DNA of 64,000 nucleotides. Source: Bin87 sp965204905. Its GTDB lineage: Bacteria > Chloroflexota > Dehalococcoidia > Lucifugimonadales > UBA3495. The first letter of the stretch is position 1; each line of letters starts with the position of its first letter. Where the stretch lies: contig OZ242042.1 in assembly GCA_965204905.1 (NCBI GenBank), forward strand, positions 3,782,001-3,846,000, read 5' to 3'. The notes beneath the pieces were generated by a model. It had not been told where the DNA came from, did no database searches, and saw nothing but the letters and a program-made list of their open reading frames with translations. The position numbers and the translations under genes were made by a program. Of the stretch, positions 39,738-47,628 are shown piece by piece.

Positions 39738-40829
39738 ATGGACACAGTTATCATTGGCCTGCCCCAATCGGGCAAAACCACCCTGTTCAACGCGCTCACC
39801 CTGGGCAAGTCGGACGCCAGCGGCGCGTCCGGTTCAGCCACCGAAATGCACATGGGCGTGGTCAAGGTTCCCGACCCGCGACTCGAATCCCTGGCGGAGG
39901 TGTACAACCCCAGGAAAGTCGTACCTGCCGAGATTCGCTACATCGATCTGCCCGGACCCGAGTCCATGGCCAAGTCCCAGGGCATTAGCGGGAAGTACCG
40001 CAACATTCTGCAATCCGCCACCGCCTTTCTCCTGGTGGTGCGGGCCTTCACCAACGACGCGGTGGCCCACCCCACCGGCGAGATCAACCCGGCCAAAGAT
40101 CTGGAAACCATGCTCAACGAGTTGTCTTTCGCCGACCTGGAGGTTCTGGAGCGCGCTTCGACTCGCCTGGCCGACCAGATGAACAAGACCAAACCTGCGG
40201 ACCGCCCCATGGCTATCCGGCACAAAGATGCGGTGGACAAAGCGCGGGCAGGGTTGGAGGCCGGCATTCCCGTGCGGCTGCAAAACTTTACGGATTCCGA
40301 GCGAGTGCTGTTGGTCAATTACCAACTGATGACCGACAAGGAAGTGATCGCCGTGTTCAACACCGATGAGGGCGCTGAGGACGTGTGCATCGCGGATCTG
40401 GGGCTTGATCCTGAACTGGTGCGCGGCGTGGGATCGGTGAGCATCAGCGCCCGCATCGAGGCGGAACTGGGCATGATGGACGCGGAGGAGGCCGCCGAGT
40501 TTCGCGCCGATCTCGATTTGGGCGAGCCCGCCACGAGCCAGGTCATCAACGCCAGCTACGATACTCTGGGTCTGGTGTCGTTCCTGACCGTTGGCGACGA
40601 CGAAGTGCGGGCCTGGAGCGTGCCCGGTGGATTGCCGGCTGTCGAAGCCGCCGGCGTCATCCACACCGATTTCACCCGCGGTTTCATCCGAGCCGAGGTG
40701 ATCGCCTACGACGATTTCAGCGCGTGCGGCAGCATGGCCCAGGGCCGCCGGGAAGGACTGCTGCGCTCGGAGGGCAAAACCTATCCGGTCCATGACGGCG
40801 ACATCATCAACTTCCTGGTCAATACCTGA
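39738..40829 (+). CDS. ychF: Obg-family GTPase YchF
   Basis: A 363-residue OLA1/YchF protein. P-loop GLPQSGKTT (residues 7-15), G3 site DLPGPES, and the C-terminal TGS domain (YDDFSACGSMAQGRREGLLR...KTYPVHDGDIINFLVN) are clear. YchF prefers ATP or GTP via NxxE; here VFNTDEGAED covers that position. It binds ribosomes and modulates stress responses in other bacteria. The N-terminus carries a short Ala/Ser-rich loop (SDASGASGS). Stop overlaps the next start by one base (TGATG), so the GNAT is coupled. Confidence 0.92.
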   Translation: MDTVIIGLPQSGKTTLFNALTLGKSDASGASGSATEMHMGVVKVPDPRLESLAEVYNPRKVVPAEIRYIDLPGPESMAKSQGISGKYRNILQSATAFLLVVRAFTNDAVAHPTGEINPAKDLETMLNELSFADLEVLERASTRLADQMNKTKPADRPMAIRHKDAVDKARAGLEAGIPVRLQNFTDSERVLLVNYQLMTDKEVIAVFNTDEGAEDVCIADLGLDPELVRGVGSVSISARIEAELGMMDAEEAAEFRADLDLGEPATSQVINASYDTLGLVSFLTVGDDEVRAWSVPGGLPAVEAAGVIHTDFTRGFIRAEVIAYDDFSACGSMAQGRREGLLRSEGKTYPVHDGDIINFLVNT

Positions 40830-41335
40830 TGATCGACATCCGCCAATTCCGCGCCCGAGATTACGAAGCCGTCCGCGATCTGTTCGCCCACGCCCAGGAC
40901 GATTTCGTTCAAAGCTACCTGCATTCCGATGAGGACCGGCAGGACTACAACGACTACGTTGAGGGCGCCCTGAACCGCGACCTGCTGGATGTTCGGCGCA
41001 GCTACCTGGAGCACCCCGGCAGCGATTTCTGGGTGGCCGCACTGAACGGCGAAACGGTAGGCTGCATCGGCGCGTACCAGCGCGGCCACGAGGAGGCGGA
41101 GATCCGTCGGCTGGCCGTGAGCCGAAACGCCAGACGCCTCGGTATCGCCTCCCAACTACTCGACCATGCCGAGGCATTCTGCCGGGACTATGGCTACGTC
41201 CGAACCACAGCGTGGACTTACAACCACATGCCCGGCGCCATCGCGTTCCTGCGCCGCCGCGGCTACCGGGAGATTGAGGAACACGCTTTCCCTCACACCA
41301 GCTTGACGCTGTACCTGTATGCCCTGGAGCTGTAG
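40829..41335 (+). CDS. GNAT N-acetyltransferase
   Basis: A 168-residue acyltransferase. IDIRQFRARDYEAVRDLFAH opens the fold, and EIRRLAVSRNARRLGIASQLLDHAEAFCR is motif A with R-x2-G-x-G/A for acetyl-CoA. The substrate is not predictable. One-base overlap with ychF implies translational coupling. A REP-like palindrome follows its stop. Confidence 0.85.
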   Translation: MIDIRQFRARDYEAVRDLFAHAQDDFVQSYLHSDEDRQDYNDYVEGALNRDLLDVRRSYLEHPGSDFWVAALNGETVGCIGAYQRGHEEAEIRRLAVSRNARRLGIASQLLDHAEAFCRDYGYVRTTAWTYNHMPGAIAFLRRRGYREIEEHAFPHTSLTLYLYALEL

Positions 41336-41339
41336 GTAT

Positions 41340-41440
41340 GTCATTGCGAGCGCAGCGTGGCAATCCCGTGGCGTGGCGACGGTCCTTGCTGCAACGGGAT
41401 TGCCATCCGCCTCAGGCGGACTATGCTCCTCGCAATGACA
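41340..41440. repeat. CATTGCGAG / CTCGCAATG palindromic element, copy 1
   Basis: GTCATTGCGAG at the left end and CTCGCAATGAC at the right end are complementary; inner arms GGCAATCCCGT and ACGGGATTGCC also pair. No protein is encoded. Copy 2 is at 48904-49009. Confidence 0.75.
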
Positions 41441-41470
41441 AACCGGGTGCGTATGACAATCGTAACCAAT

Positions 41471-41499
41471 TTGACAGAATCGGACATTGACGATAGTAT
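41471..41499 (+). promoter_or_regulatory. Promoter of the SAM riboswitch leader
   Basis: TTGACA (41471-41476), 17 bp, then TAGTAT (41494-41499). Transcription would begin near 41506, twenty bases before the riboswitch P1 stem. A TATAAG just downstream is an alternative -10. Confidence 0.65.
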
Positions 41500-41526
41500 A
41501 AGTAACGATTAACAACCGGATACGCT

Positions 41527-41620
41527 GCTGGAACCCTTATCCAGACAGGCGGAGGGAACGGCCCTGTGAAGCCTGGCAACCAATCCCGCTCACCCAGCGG
41601 GATCAGGTGCTAATTCCGGC
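41527..41620 (+). ncRNA. SAM-I riboswitch (S-box)
   Basis: All conserved S-box elements are in order: CTTATCCAGA (41536), GGCGGAGGGA, GGCCCTGTGAAGCC, GGCAACC and CAGGTGCTAATTCC. P1 closes as GCTGGAA (41527-41533) with TTCCGGC (41614-41620), including one G-U pair. SAM binding stabilises this fold and frees the downstream terminator. It controls mtnA, and possibly genes after it, lowering methionine-salvage expression when SAM is high. Confidence 0.95.
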
Positions 41621-41694
41621 GTCCCGCACGTTGTGTCGCACTCCGACACTGACGTGGCGGTATGACGAAAGATGAGGGGAGAACTGTACTTATG

Positions 41695-41727
41695 GGCTCT
41701 CCCGGCGTGGGTGGGCCTTTTATTTTT
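41695..41727 (+). terminator. Attenuator terminator of the SAM riboswitch
   Basis: GGCTCTCCC pairs with GGGTGGGCC over a 5-base loop (one T-T mismatch, one wobble), followed by TTTTATTTTT. It lies 75 bp after the aptamer and 89 bp before mtnA, the normal place for a riboswitch off-state terminator. Confidence 0.85.
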
Positions 41728-41816
41728 GTCTCTGCTACCTTCAACCGCGCACTTCCATTGCTGCCGGACTCCGGCGTACGCAGCGTATTCCGCAACACAC
41801 CGGGTAACTGGCGCCC

Positions 41817-42860
41817 ATGACTGAAATTAGACCTATCAACTGGACCGGAAGCAGTATCCAGTTGCTTGACCAGACGCTGCTGCCCCATGAGCACGTAACG
41901 GTCAACATCACCGATTATCGCGCCGCCGCTGCCGCCATCACCGAGATGCGAGTGCGTGGCGCTCCCGCCATCGGCGTAACCGCCGCCTATGCGATGGCGC
42001 TCGCCGCGGCGGAATTGCAATCGCGAGAGCGCGATCACTTCATCGCCGCGTTGCGTGAGGCCGGCGCCCACGTCGCCGCTGCGCGGCCCACCGCCGTCAA
42101 CCTGGGCTGGGCCGTTCGCCGTATGCTAAGGGTGGCCGACGCCGAACCGGACCCAGGCAGCATACGGCCGCGCCTGGAAGCCGAGGCCCGTCGCATCCAG
42201 GAAGAGGACGAAAGCATCAACCGCCGGATCGGTGAGAACGGCCGGCCGTTGATGCCGCTCGACGGCCAGGGCGTGCTGACCCATTGCAACACCGGCGCGT
42301 TGGCCACGTCTGCCTTCGGCACGGCCCTCGGTGTCATCCGCGCCGGCTGGGAAGCCGGCGGACGCTTCCGAGTGTTCAACACGGAGACCCGTCCCTGGTT
42401 GCAGGGCGCGCGGCTCACGTCCTGGGAGTTCCAGCAGTTGGGCATTCCTGCGACGCTGGTGGCCGATTCCGCCGCCGGCATCCTGATGCAGCGGGGCGAA
42501 GTCTCCTGCGTCATCACCGGCGCCGACCGCGTCGCCGCCAACGGAGATACCGCCAACAAGATTGGAACATATTCGCTGGCCGTGCTAGCCAATGAAAACA
42601 ACATCCCCTTCTACATCGCCGCGCCCACCAGCACCGTGGACCTGGCCGTCGCCCACGGCGACCACATCGCCATCGAGGAACGCGCTGAGCACGAGGTTAC
42701 GGTGTACGGCAATACGCCAATCGCCCCCGAAGGCACTCCCGCCTACAACCCTGCTTTCGACGTAACGCCGCACCGCTACATCGCCGGCATCATCACCGAA
42801 ACCATGGTGTGCCGTCCGCCCTACACTGAGTCGCTGAAAAGCGCAGTGGACGCTGCGTGA
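41817..42860 (+). CDS. mtnA: Methylthioribose-1-phosphate isomerase MtnA
   Basis: A 347-residue isomerase (eIF2B-like fold) converting 5-methylthioribose-1-phosphate to 5-methylthioribulose-1-phosphate. MRVRGAPAIGVTAAYAMALA, THCNTGALATSAFGTALGVI (active-site Cys), GADRVAANGDTANKIGTYSLA (catalytic Asp) and PAYNPAFDVTPHRYIAGIITE all match MtnA. It is directly behind the SAM-I riboswitch. Its substrate is produced by MtnP, encoded at 44764. Downstream salvage enzymes (MtnB-D) are not in the window. Confidence 0.93.
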   Translation: MTEIRPINWTGSSIQLLDQTLLPHEHVTVNITDYRAAAAAITEMRVRGAPAIGVTAAYAMALAAAELQSRERDHFIAALREAGAHVAAARPTAVNLGWAVRRMLRVADAEPDPGSIRPRLEAEARRIQEEDESINRRIGENGRPLMPLDGQGVLTHCNTGALATSAFGTALGVIRAGWEAGGRFRVFNTETRPWLQGARLTSWEFQQLGIPATLVADSAAGILMQRGEVSCVITGADRVAANGDTANKIGTYSLAVLANENNIPFYIAAPTSTVDLAVAHGDHIAIEERAEHEVTVYGNTPIAPEGTPAYNPAFDVTPHRYIAGIITETMVCRPPYTESLKSAVDAA

Positions 42861-42878
42861 CCTCTCCCGGCACACTGG

Positions 42879-42898
42879 ATTCCCGCGAAAGCGGGAAT
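42879..42898. repeat. ATTCC-N10-GGAAT palindrome, copy 2
   Basis: ATTCCCGC and GCGGGAAT arms with a GAAA loop, 19 bp after the mtnA stop; flanks TGG and GACG match other copies. A partial second unit (GCGGGAATGACGG) follows. Confidence 0.8.
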
Positions 42899-42988
42899 GA
42901 CGGGTAGAGCGCGGGAATGACGGAAAGTGAGCAGTGGAACGACGACAGAGCAGTGGAATTACGATAGTAGAGACTAACAAAAGAAACT

Positions 42989-44086
42989 ATGACCATTGAC
43001 CAACAAACCCGCCGTCGCATCGCCCGCACCGGGCTGACGGCCCACGACCCCTTGCAGGCCAGCCCTGGCTACACCCTGTACGCTCCGCTGTCCGGGAATG
43101 GCCAAGTCTATCTGCTGGACGCCAACGGAGAGGTGGCGCACCAGTGGCAGATGCCCTACCCGCCGGGACTCTACGGCTACCTTCTGCCCAACGGCAACCT
43201 GTTCTACGGTGGCAAGGTCCGCGACGATGGCGGTTGGGATATTTTCGAGGCGATGAAGCGGTTCAAGGGCGGCATAATGCTGGAAGCCGATTGGGACGGC
43301 AACATCCTCTGGGAACACCGGGACCCCTATCACCATCACGACGCGCGCCGTACTGAGTCCGGTGGCTGCCTGTACATGACCGTGGAGCGGATGGACGATA
43401 CCCAGGCTGCCAAAATCAACGGCGGCCAGCCCGGCACCGACGCCGGCGGAATGTACGCCGACGTGCTGGTGGAGGTGGATGCCGACGGCAATCGCATCTG
43501 GGAATGGCACGCCGCCGAACACCTGGATCCCGACCGCCACGTCATCACGTTCAACGACCTGCGCGACGAGTGGAGCCACGGCAACACCGTCGTACCGCTG
43601 CCCGATAACCGGGTGATGTTCAGCTTCCGCAACATATCCACCGTGGGCATCATCGACAAGGCCAGCGGCAACATCGAATGGCAAATCGGCGACGACGTGT
43701 TGGCGCAGCAGCACGACCCATCCCTGCTGGACAATGGGAACGTGTTGATCTACGACAACGGCTCACACAGCCGCCACAACCCGCTGCCCGCCTCTCGGGT
43801 TATCGAGGTGGATACGTCAACCAACGTGATCGTCTGGGAGTACCTGGACAACCCGCCGTTCAACTTCTTCAGCGCCTACATCTCCGGCGCGCGCCGCCTG
43901 CCCAACGGCAACACGCTGATTACCGAGGGGCAACCCGGCCGCATCTTCCAGGTAACGCCGGAAGGCGAGGTGGTCTGGGAGTACATCAACCCACACTTCG
44001 CGCCCAACGAGCAGGGCTACGTGGTGAACAGCGTCTTTCGCTCGACCCACTACCTGCCCGAGCAGATTCCGCAGCTGGCGAATTGA
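42989..44086 (+). CDS. ASST-like (arylsulfotransferase family) beta-propeller protein
   Basis: A 365-residue protein. VYLLDANGEVAHQWQMPYPPG, YLLPNGNLFYGG, RVIEVDTSTNVIVWEYLDNP and IFQVTPEGEVVWEYINP are the repeated blades of the ASST/PQQ-type propeller. His residues in YHHHDARRT and RNISTVGI/HGNT could correspond to the ASST active-site His set, but the sulfuryl-His position is not certain. No signal peptide, while characterised ASSTs are periplasmic. Activity is therefore uncertain. It lies among SAM-salvage genes without an obvious link. Confidence 0.75.
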   Translation: MTIDQQTRRRIARTGLTAHDPLQASPGYTLYAPLSGNGQVYLLDANGEVAHQWQMPYPPGLYGYLLPNGNLFYGGKVRDDGGWDIFEAMKRFKGGIMLEADWDGNILWEHRDPYHHHDARRTESGGCLYMTVERMDDTQAAKINGGQPGTDAGGMYADVLVEVDADGNRIWEWHAAEHLDPDRHVITFNDLRDEWSHGNTVVPLPDNRVMFSFRNISTVGIIDKASGNIEWQIGDDVLAQQHDPSLLDNGNVLIYDNGSHSRHNPLPASRVIEVDTSTNVIVWEYLDNPPFNFFSAYISGARRLPNGNTLITEGQPGRIFQVTPEGEVVWEYINPHFAPNEQGYVVNSVFRSTHYLPEQIPQLAN

Positions 44087-44100
44087 TACGGTGCGCACCC

Positions 44101-44715
44101 ATGTACGTTGACCAGTTCGGCATATCCGCGCAAGGCGGGAACCCTCCCTACGGCTGCCGCATTTCGCAAGGCCGGATTATCGCGCTGTCCATCATCAGCA
44201 TGGGCATCTACTGGCTGTATTGGATGTATCGCACCTGGGCGCAATACCGCGACCATATGGCTGGATCGCCCGATCAAGCCGGTCAGATCCACTACCCGAT
44301 CTGGCATGGGCTGACCCAGCTGGTTCCGGTGTACGGGTTCTTCCGCTTCCATGCGCACGTGCGCTCGTACAAAGAGCTGATGCAGGAACGCGGCGTAATG
44401 GACACGCTCAACGTGGGCGTCCTGGTCACCGTGGTTGTCATCAACGCGGTGGTGAGCCTGGCGGCCGGCGCAATCAGAAGCGATTCCGACGGCTCTGCGG
44501 CGACCACCATCGCCGGAATCGGATACCTGATTACTTTGATCACGGTACTGGTAAGCCTCGCAGTAATCTGCAAAGTGCAGTCCAACCTCAACAACTACTG
44601 GGACGATATTGGCGGAGCGCCGGGGCTGGATGCCCGCTTCGGCAAAGGCGAGGTTATTTGTCTCGTCATTGGGATATTGCTCTGGCTGGGCGTCATCGCC
44701 GACTTCATCTGGTAA
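44101..44715 (+). CDS. DUF4234-like membrane protein
   Basis: A 204-residue protein with four hydrophobic helices. RIIALSIISMGIYWLYWMYRTW is the DUF4234 signature (I-x2-G-I-Y-x2-Y-W). ATG 44101 follows the ASST-like stop by 14 bp. Helix pairs near residues 105-125 and 135-155, plus a terminal IGILLWLGVIADFIW. Role unknown; such proteins sometimes accompany RDD or zinc-ribbon membrane proteins. Confidence 0.75.
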   Translation: MYVDQFGISAQGGNPPYGCRISQGRIIALSIISMGIYWLYWMYRTWAQYRDHMAGSPDQAGQIHYPIWHGLTQLVPVYGFFRFHAHVRSYKELMQERGVMDTLNVGVLVTVVVINAVVSLAAGAIRSDSDGSAATTIAGIGYLITLITVLVSLAVICKVQSNLNNYWDDIGGAPGLDARFGKGEVICLVIGILLWLGVIADFIW

Positions 44716-44763
44716 GCCGGACCCCAACCGTTTGTGAACATAGACCATAAGGATACCAACGTA

Positions 44764-45654
44764 ATGCCCAACCAACCCCAGGCTGAAATCGCCATCATCG
44801 GCGGCAGCGGACTCTACGAAATTCAGGGTTTCGAGGAGACCGCCGTGGTGGACATCGACACTCCCTACGGCAAGCCCAGCGACGCCATCACCGTTGGCGA
44901 ACTGTTGGGCGTTCCCGTGGCCTTCCTGCCCCGTCATGGCCGGGGCCACCGCGTCAGCCCCACGGAGTTGCCGTTCCGCGCCAACATCTACGCGCTGAAG
45001 ACGTTGGGGGTCAAACGCATCGTGTCCGTAAGCGCCGTGGGCAGCCTGCAAGCCCGGCTGGAACCGCAACACCTGGTGATTCCCGACCAGTTGATTGACC
45101 GGACGCGCTCGCTGCGTCCCAGCACCTTCTTTGAGCACGGCGTGGTCGCCCACATCTCGTTTGCCGAGCCGTTTTGCCCCGACATGAGCGGAGTATTGGC
45201 AAAAGGCGGCAAGGAACAGGGCATCCCGACCCACCAGGGTGCCACCATGGTGGTAATGGAGGGGCCGGCTTTCTCCACCAAGGCGGAATCCGAAATGTAC
45301 CGCGCCTGGGGCGGCGACCTGATCGGCATGACCGCATTGCCCGAGGCCAAGCTGGCCCGCGAAGCCGAAATCTGCTACGCAACCATGGCCTGGGTCACCG
45401 ACTACGACTGCTGGCATCCCGACCGCGACGCCGTGACCGTCGATATGGTGATTGAAAACCTGATCGCCAACGTCGCCAACAGCCGCATCATCCTGCGCCA
45501 CATCATGCCGGCGCTGGCGCAACTCGGTCCGTGCGAATGCCAGACCGCTCTATCCAACGCCATCATCACCGACCGCAACATGATACCCAGCGAAGTCCGG
45601 CGGCGGCTATATCCCATCGCCGGCAAGCATCTTGACCCACCGTCTAGCCCCTAG
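44764..45654 (+). CDS. mtnP: S-methyl-5'-thioadenosine phosphorylase MtnP
   Basis: A 296-residue purine-nucleoside phosphorylase family protein. Seen: IIGGSGLYEIQGF, PRHGRGHRVSPTELPFRANI, SVSAVGSLQ, and TDYDCWHPDRDAVTVDMV, where the Asp pair with 6-amino specificity marks MTA rather than inosine. It splits methylthioadenosine to adenine and methylthioribose-1-phosphate, feeding MtnA. The start is ATG 44764 (AAGGATA upstream); 44734 gives 10 more residues. It may also use 6-amino-6-deoxyfutalosine-like nucleosides; that is a guess. Confidence 0.93.
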   Translation: MPNQPQAEIAIIGGSGLYEIQGFEETAVVDIDTPYGKPSDAITVGELLGVPVAFLPRHGRGHRVSPTELPFRANIYALKTLGVKRIVSVSAVGSLQARLEPQHLVIPDQLIDRTRSLRPSTFFEHGVVAHISFAEPFCPDMSGVLAKGGKEQGIPTHQGATMVVMEGPAFSTKAESEMYRAWGGDLIGMTALPEAKLAREAEICYATMAWVTDYDCWHPDRDAVTVDMVIENLIANVANSRIILRHIMPALAQLGPCECQTALSNAIITDRNMIPSEVRRRLYPIAGKHLDPPSSP

Positions 45655-45674
45655 ATTCCTGCTTTCGCAGGAAT
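45655..45674. repeat. ATTCC-N10-GGAAT palindrome, copy 3
   Basis: ATTCCTGC and GCAGGAAT arms with TTTC loop, starting directly after the mtnP stop codon. GACGG follows. Confidence 0.8.
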
Positions 45675-45743
45675 GACGGTTGGGGTGCGAGAATGACCTA
45701 TTGAAAGCCGGAATCCATAGCAAACCTTCACAGGAGGTAACAA

Positions 45744-46103
45744 ATGCCACGACAGAATCCGGGGGAACCCTACTACCGGGTTGATTCTCCCGAAGCCCTG
45801 CAAATACTCAACGCCGACCCGGAAAACACCGTTGTCGTTGACGTTCGTCGTGATGACGAATGGGTCACCGGCCACGCATCCGGCGCGATCCACATCAACG
45901 TTGACGAATTCATGGATCGAGTGGACGAGTTGCCCGACGGCAAGAGACTGCTGTTCATCTGCGCCGCCGGCGTCCGCAGCGGAGTCGCCTGCGAGTATGC
46001 GTCCGCGCTGGGCATCGACTCGGAGCTGCTCTACAACATCGACGACGGCACCCCTTCATGGATTGCCGCCGGCAACCCCACGTCCTACGGGGACGACCCG
46101 TAA
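45744..46103 (+). CDS. Rhodanese-domain protein
   Basis: A 119-residue single rhodanese domain with VVVDVRRDDEWVTGHASGAI (CH2A-like) and the active loop ICAAGVRSG with Cys near residue 73. The ribosome site ACAGGAGG is strong. It transfers sulfane sulfur or handles persulfides. Positioned between mtnP and ahcY in the sulfur-methyl salvage locus, which fits cellular sulfur trafficking. Confidence 0.85.
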   Translation: MPRQNPGEPYYRVDSPEALQILNADPENTVVVDVRRDDEWVTGHASGAIHINVDEFMDRVDELPDGKRLLFICAAGVRSGVACEYASALGIDSELLYNIDDGTPSWIAAGNPTSYGDDP

Positions 46104-46220
46104 CTAACCGCATACGCATACCCGCAACACCTGAACTCCGCCATCTTCACGGATAGGGACAACCGGGGCTCCTACGTCGAGCGACTATTGGAGATTCTGG
46201 CCTTCTCCCGGGTGGCGCAC
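46104..46220 (+). pseudogene. Orphan reading-frame remnant after the rhodanese gene
   Basis: In frame with the rhodanese stop, the sequence continues without a stop: AYPQHLNSAIFTDRDNRGSY then VERLLEILAFSRVAH and TGA. No start codon, no ribosome site. The composition looks like a protein C-terminus. Could be the end of a lost downstream gene or a readthrough extension. Family not recognised. Confidence 0.3.
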
Positions 46221-46251
46221 TGAGAAAATCACAAATCGGAGGTAAAACGAT

Positions 46252-47523
46252 TTGACTGTTCAAAACACCAAAGGCGACGTTAAAGACCTTTCCCTGGCCG
46301 GCGCTGGCGTTGATCGCATCCGCTGGGCCGGTCGCGAAATGCCCGTCGTCAACATGATTACCGAGCGGTTCCGCAAGGAGCAGCCGTTGGCCGGCGTCAA
46401 GATGGCCGCGTGTCTGCACGTGACCACCGAAACCGCCAACCTGGCCATCGCCCTCAAGGCCGGCGGAGCCGACCTGGTGATCTGCGCCAGCAACCCGCTG
46501 AGCACGCAGGACGAAACCGCCGCCGCGCTGGTGCAGGAGTACGGCATCCCCACCTACGCCATCAAGGGCGAGGACAACGAGACCTACTACCAGCACATCA
46601 ACGCCGTGCTGGACCACGCGCCCAACGTCACCATGGACGACGGCGCCGACCTGGTGGGCATCCTGCACAAGGAACGTAGCGACCTGCTGTCCAACGTCAT
46701 CGCCGGCACCGAGGAGACGACCACCGGCGTGGTGCGCCTCACCGCAATGGCCGCCGACGGCCAGCTGAAGTACCCCATCATCGCCGTCAACGAGGCCGAG
46801 ACCAAGCACTTCTTTGACAACCGCTACGGCACCGGCCAGAGCACGCTGGACGGCATCACCCGCGCCACCAACATCCTGTGGGCCGGCCGTCGCGTAGTGG
46901 TCGGAGGCTATGGCTGGTGTGGTCGCGGCGTGGCGTCCCGTGCTCGCGGCATGGGTGCCCACGTCATCGTGACCGAGGTCAACCCCGTCCGCGCGCTGGA
47001 AGCCGTGATGGACGGTTTCCAGGTCATGCCGGGCATCGAGGCCGCCAGCGTGGGCGAGGTGTTCATCACCGTGTCCGGCGGCTGGCATGTCATCGGCAAG
47101 CAGCACCTTGACGTTATGCCCGACGGCGCGATCATCTCCAACAGCGGCCACTTCAACGTCGAGATCGACATTCCGGCACTGGAAGCCATGTCGGTGAGCC
47201 ATCGGGAAGTGCGTCCGTTCGTGGAGGAATACCAGACCACCGACGGACGCCGCCTGTACCTGCTCGGCGAGGGCCGTCTCATCAACCTGGCCGCCGCCGA
47301 GGGCCATCCCTCAGCCGTGATGGACATGAGCTTCGCCAACCAGGCCCTGAGCGCCGAGTACCTGGTCAAGAGCCACAAGGACCTGTCCAACGGCGTCCAC
47401 GTGGTTCCGCGTGAAATCGACGCCGAGGTGGGCCGTCTCAAGCTCGAAACCATGGGCATCAGCATTGATACCCTCACCGCCGAACAGACGGCGTACAACG
47501 AAAGCTGGGAGGAGGGCACGTAG
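46252..47523 (+). CDS. ahcY: S-adenosylhomocysteine hydrolase AhcY
   Basis: A 423-residue NAD enzyme that splits S-adenosylhomocysteine into adenosine and homocysteine. MAACLHVTTETANLAIALKA, DDGADLVG, DNRYGTGQSTLDGI (substrate), VVVGGYGWCGRGVASRARG (NAD) and NSGHFNVEIDI are classical. Start is TTG at 46252 with GGAGG 9 nt upstream; a short N-terminal extension precedes the conserved core. Prevents product inhibition of methyltransferases such as UbiE. Confidence 0.95.
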   Translation: MTVQNTKGDVKDLSLAGAGVDRIRWAGREMPVVNMITERFRKEQPLAGVKMAACLHVTTETANLAIALKAGGADLVICASNPLSTQDETAAALVQEYGIPTYAIKGEDNETYYQHINAVLDHAPNVTMDDGADLVGILHKERSDLLSNVIAGTEETTTGVVRLTAMAADGQLKYPIIAVNEAETKHFFDNRYGTGQSTLDGITRATNILWAGRRVVVGGYGWCGRGVASRARGMGAHVIVTEVNPVRALEAVMDGFQVMPGIEAASVGEVFITVSGGWHVIGKQHLDVMPDGAIISNSGHFNVEIDIPALEAMSVSHREVRPFVEEYQTTDGRRLYLLGEGRLINLAAAEGHPSAVMDMSFANQALSAEYLVKSHKDLSNGVHVVPREIDAEVGRLKLETMGISIDTLTAEQTAYNESWEEGT

Positions 47524-47553
47524 CCTTTCTCTCCGTTCGCAAAAACATGCTGG

Positions 47554-47573
47554 ATTCCCGCTTTCGCGGGAAT
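47554..47573. repeat. ATTCC-N10-GGAAT palindrome, copy 4
   Basis: ATTCCCGC and GCGGGAAT arms, TTTC loop, 30 bp after the ahcY stop and 56 bp before metK. Confidence 0.8.
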
Positions 47574-47628
47574 GACGATGAAAGTCATTGGGAATGACGA
47601 CGGAAAATCATCAGGAGGAAACCAACCT

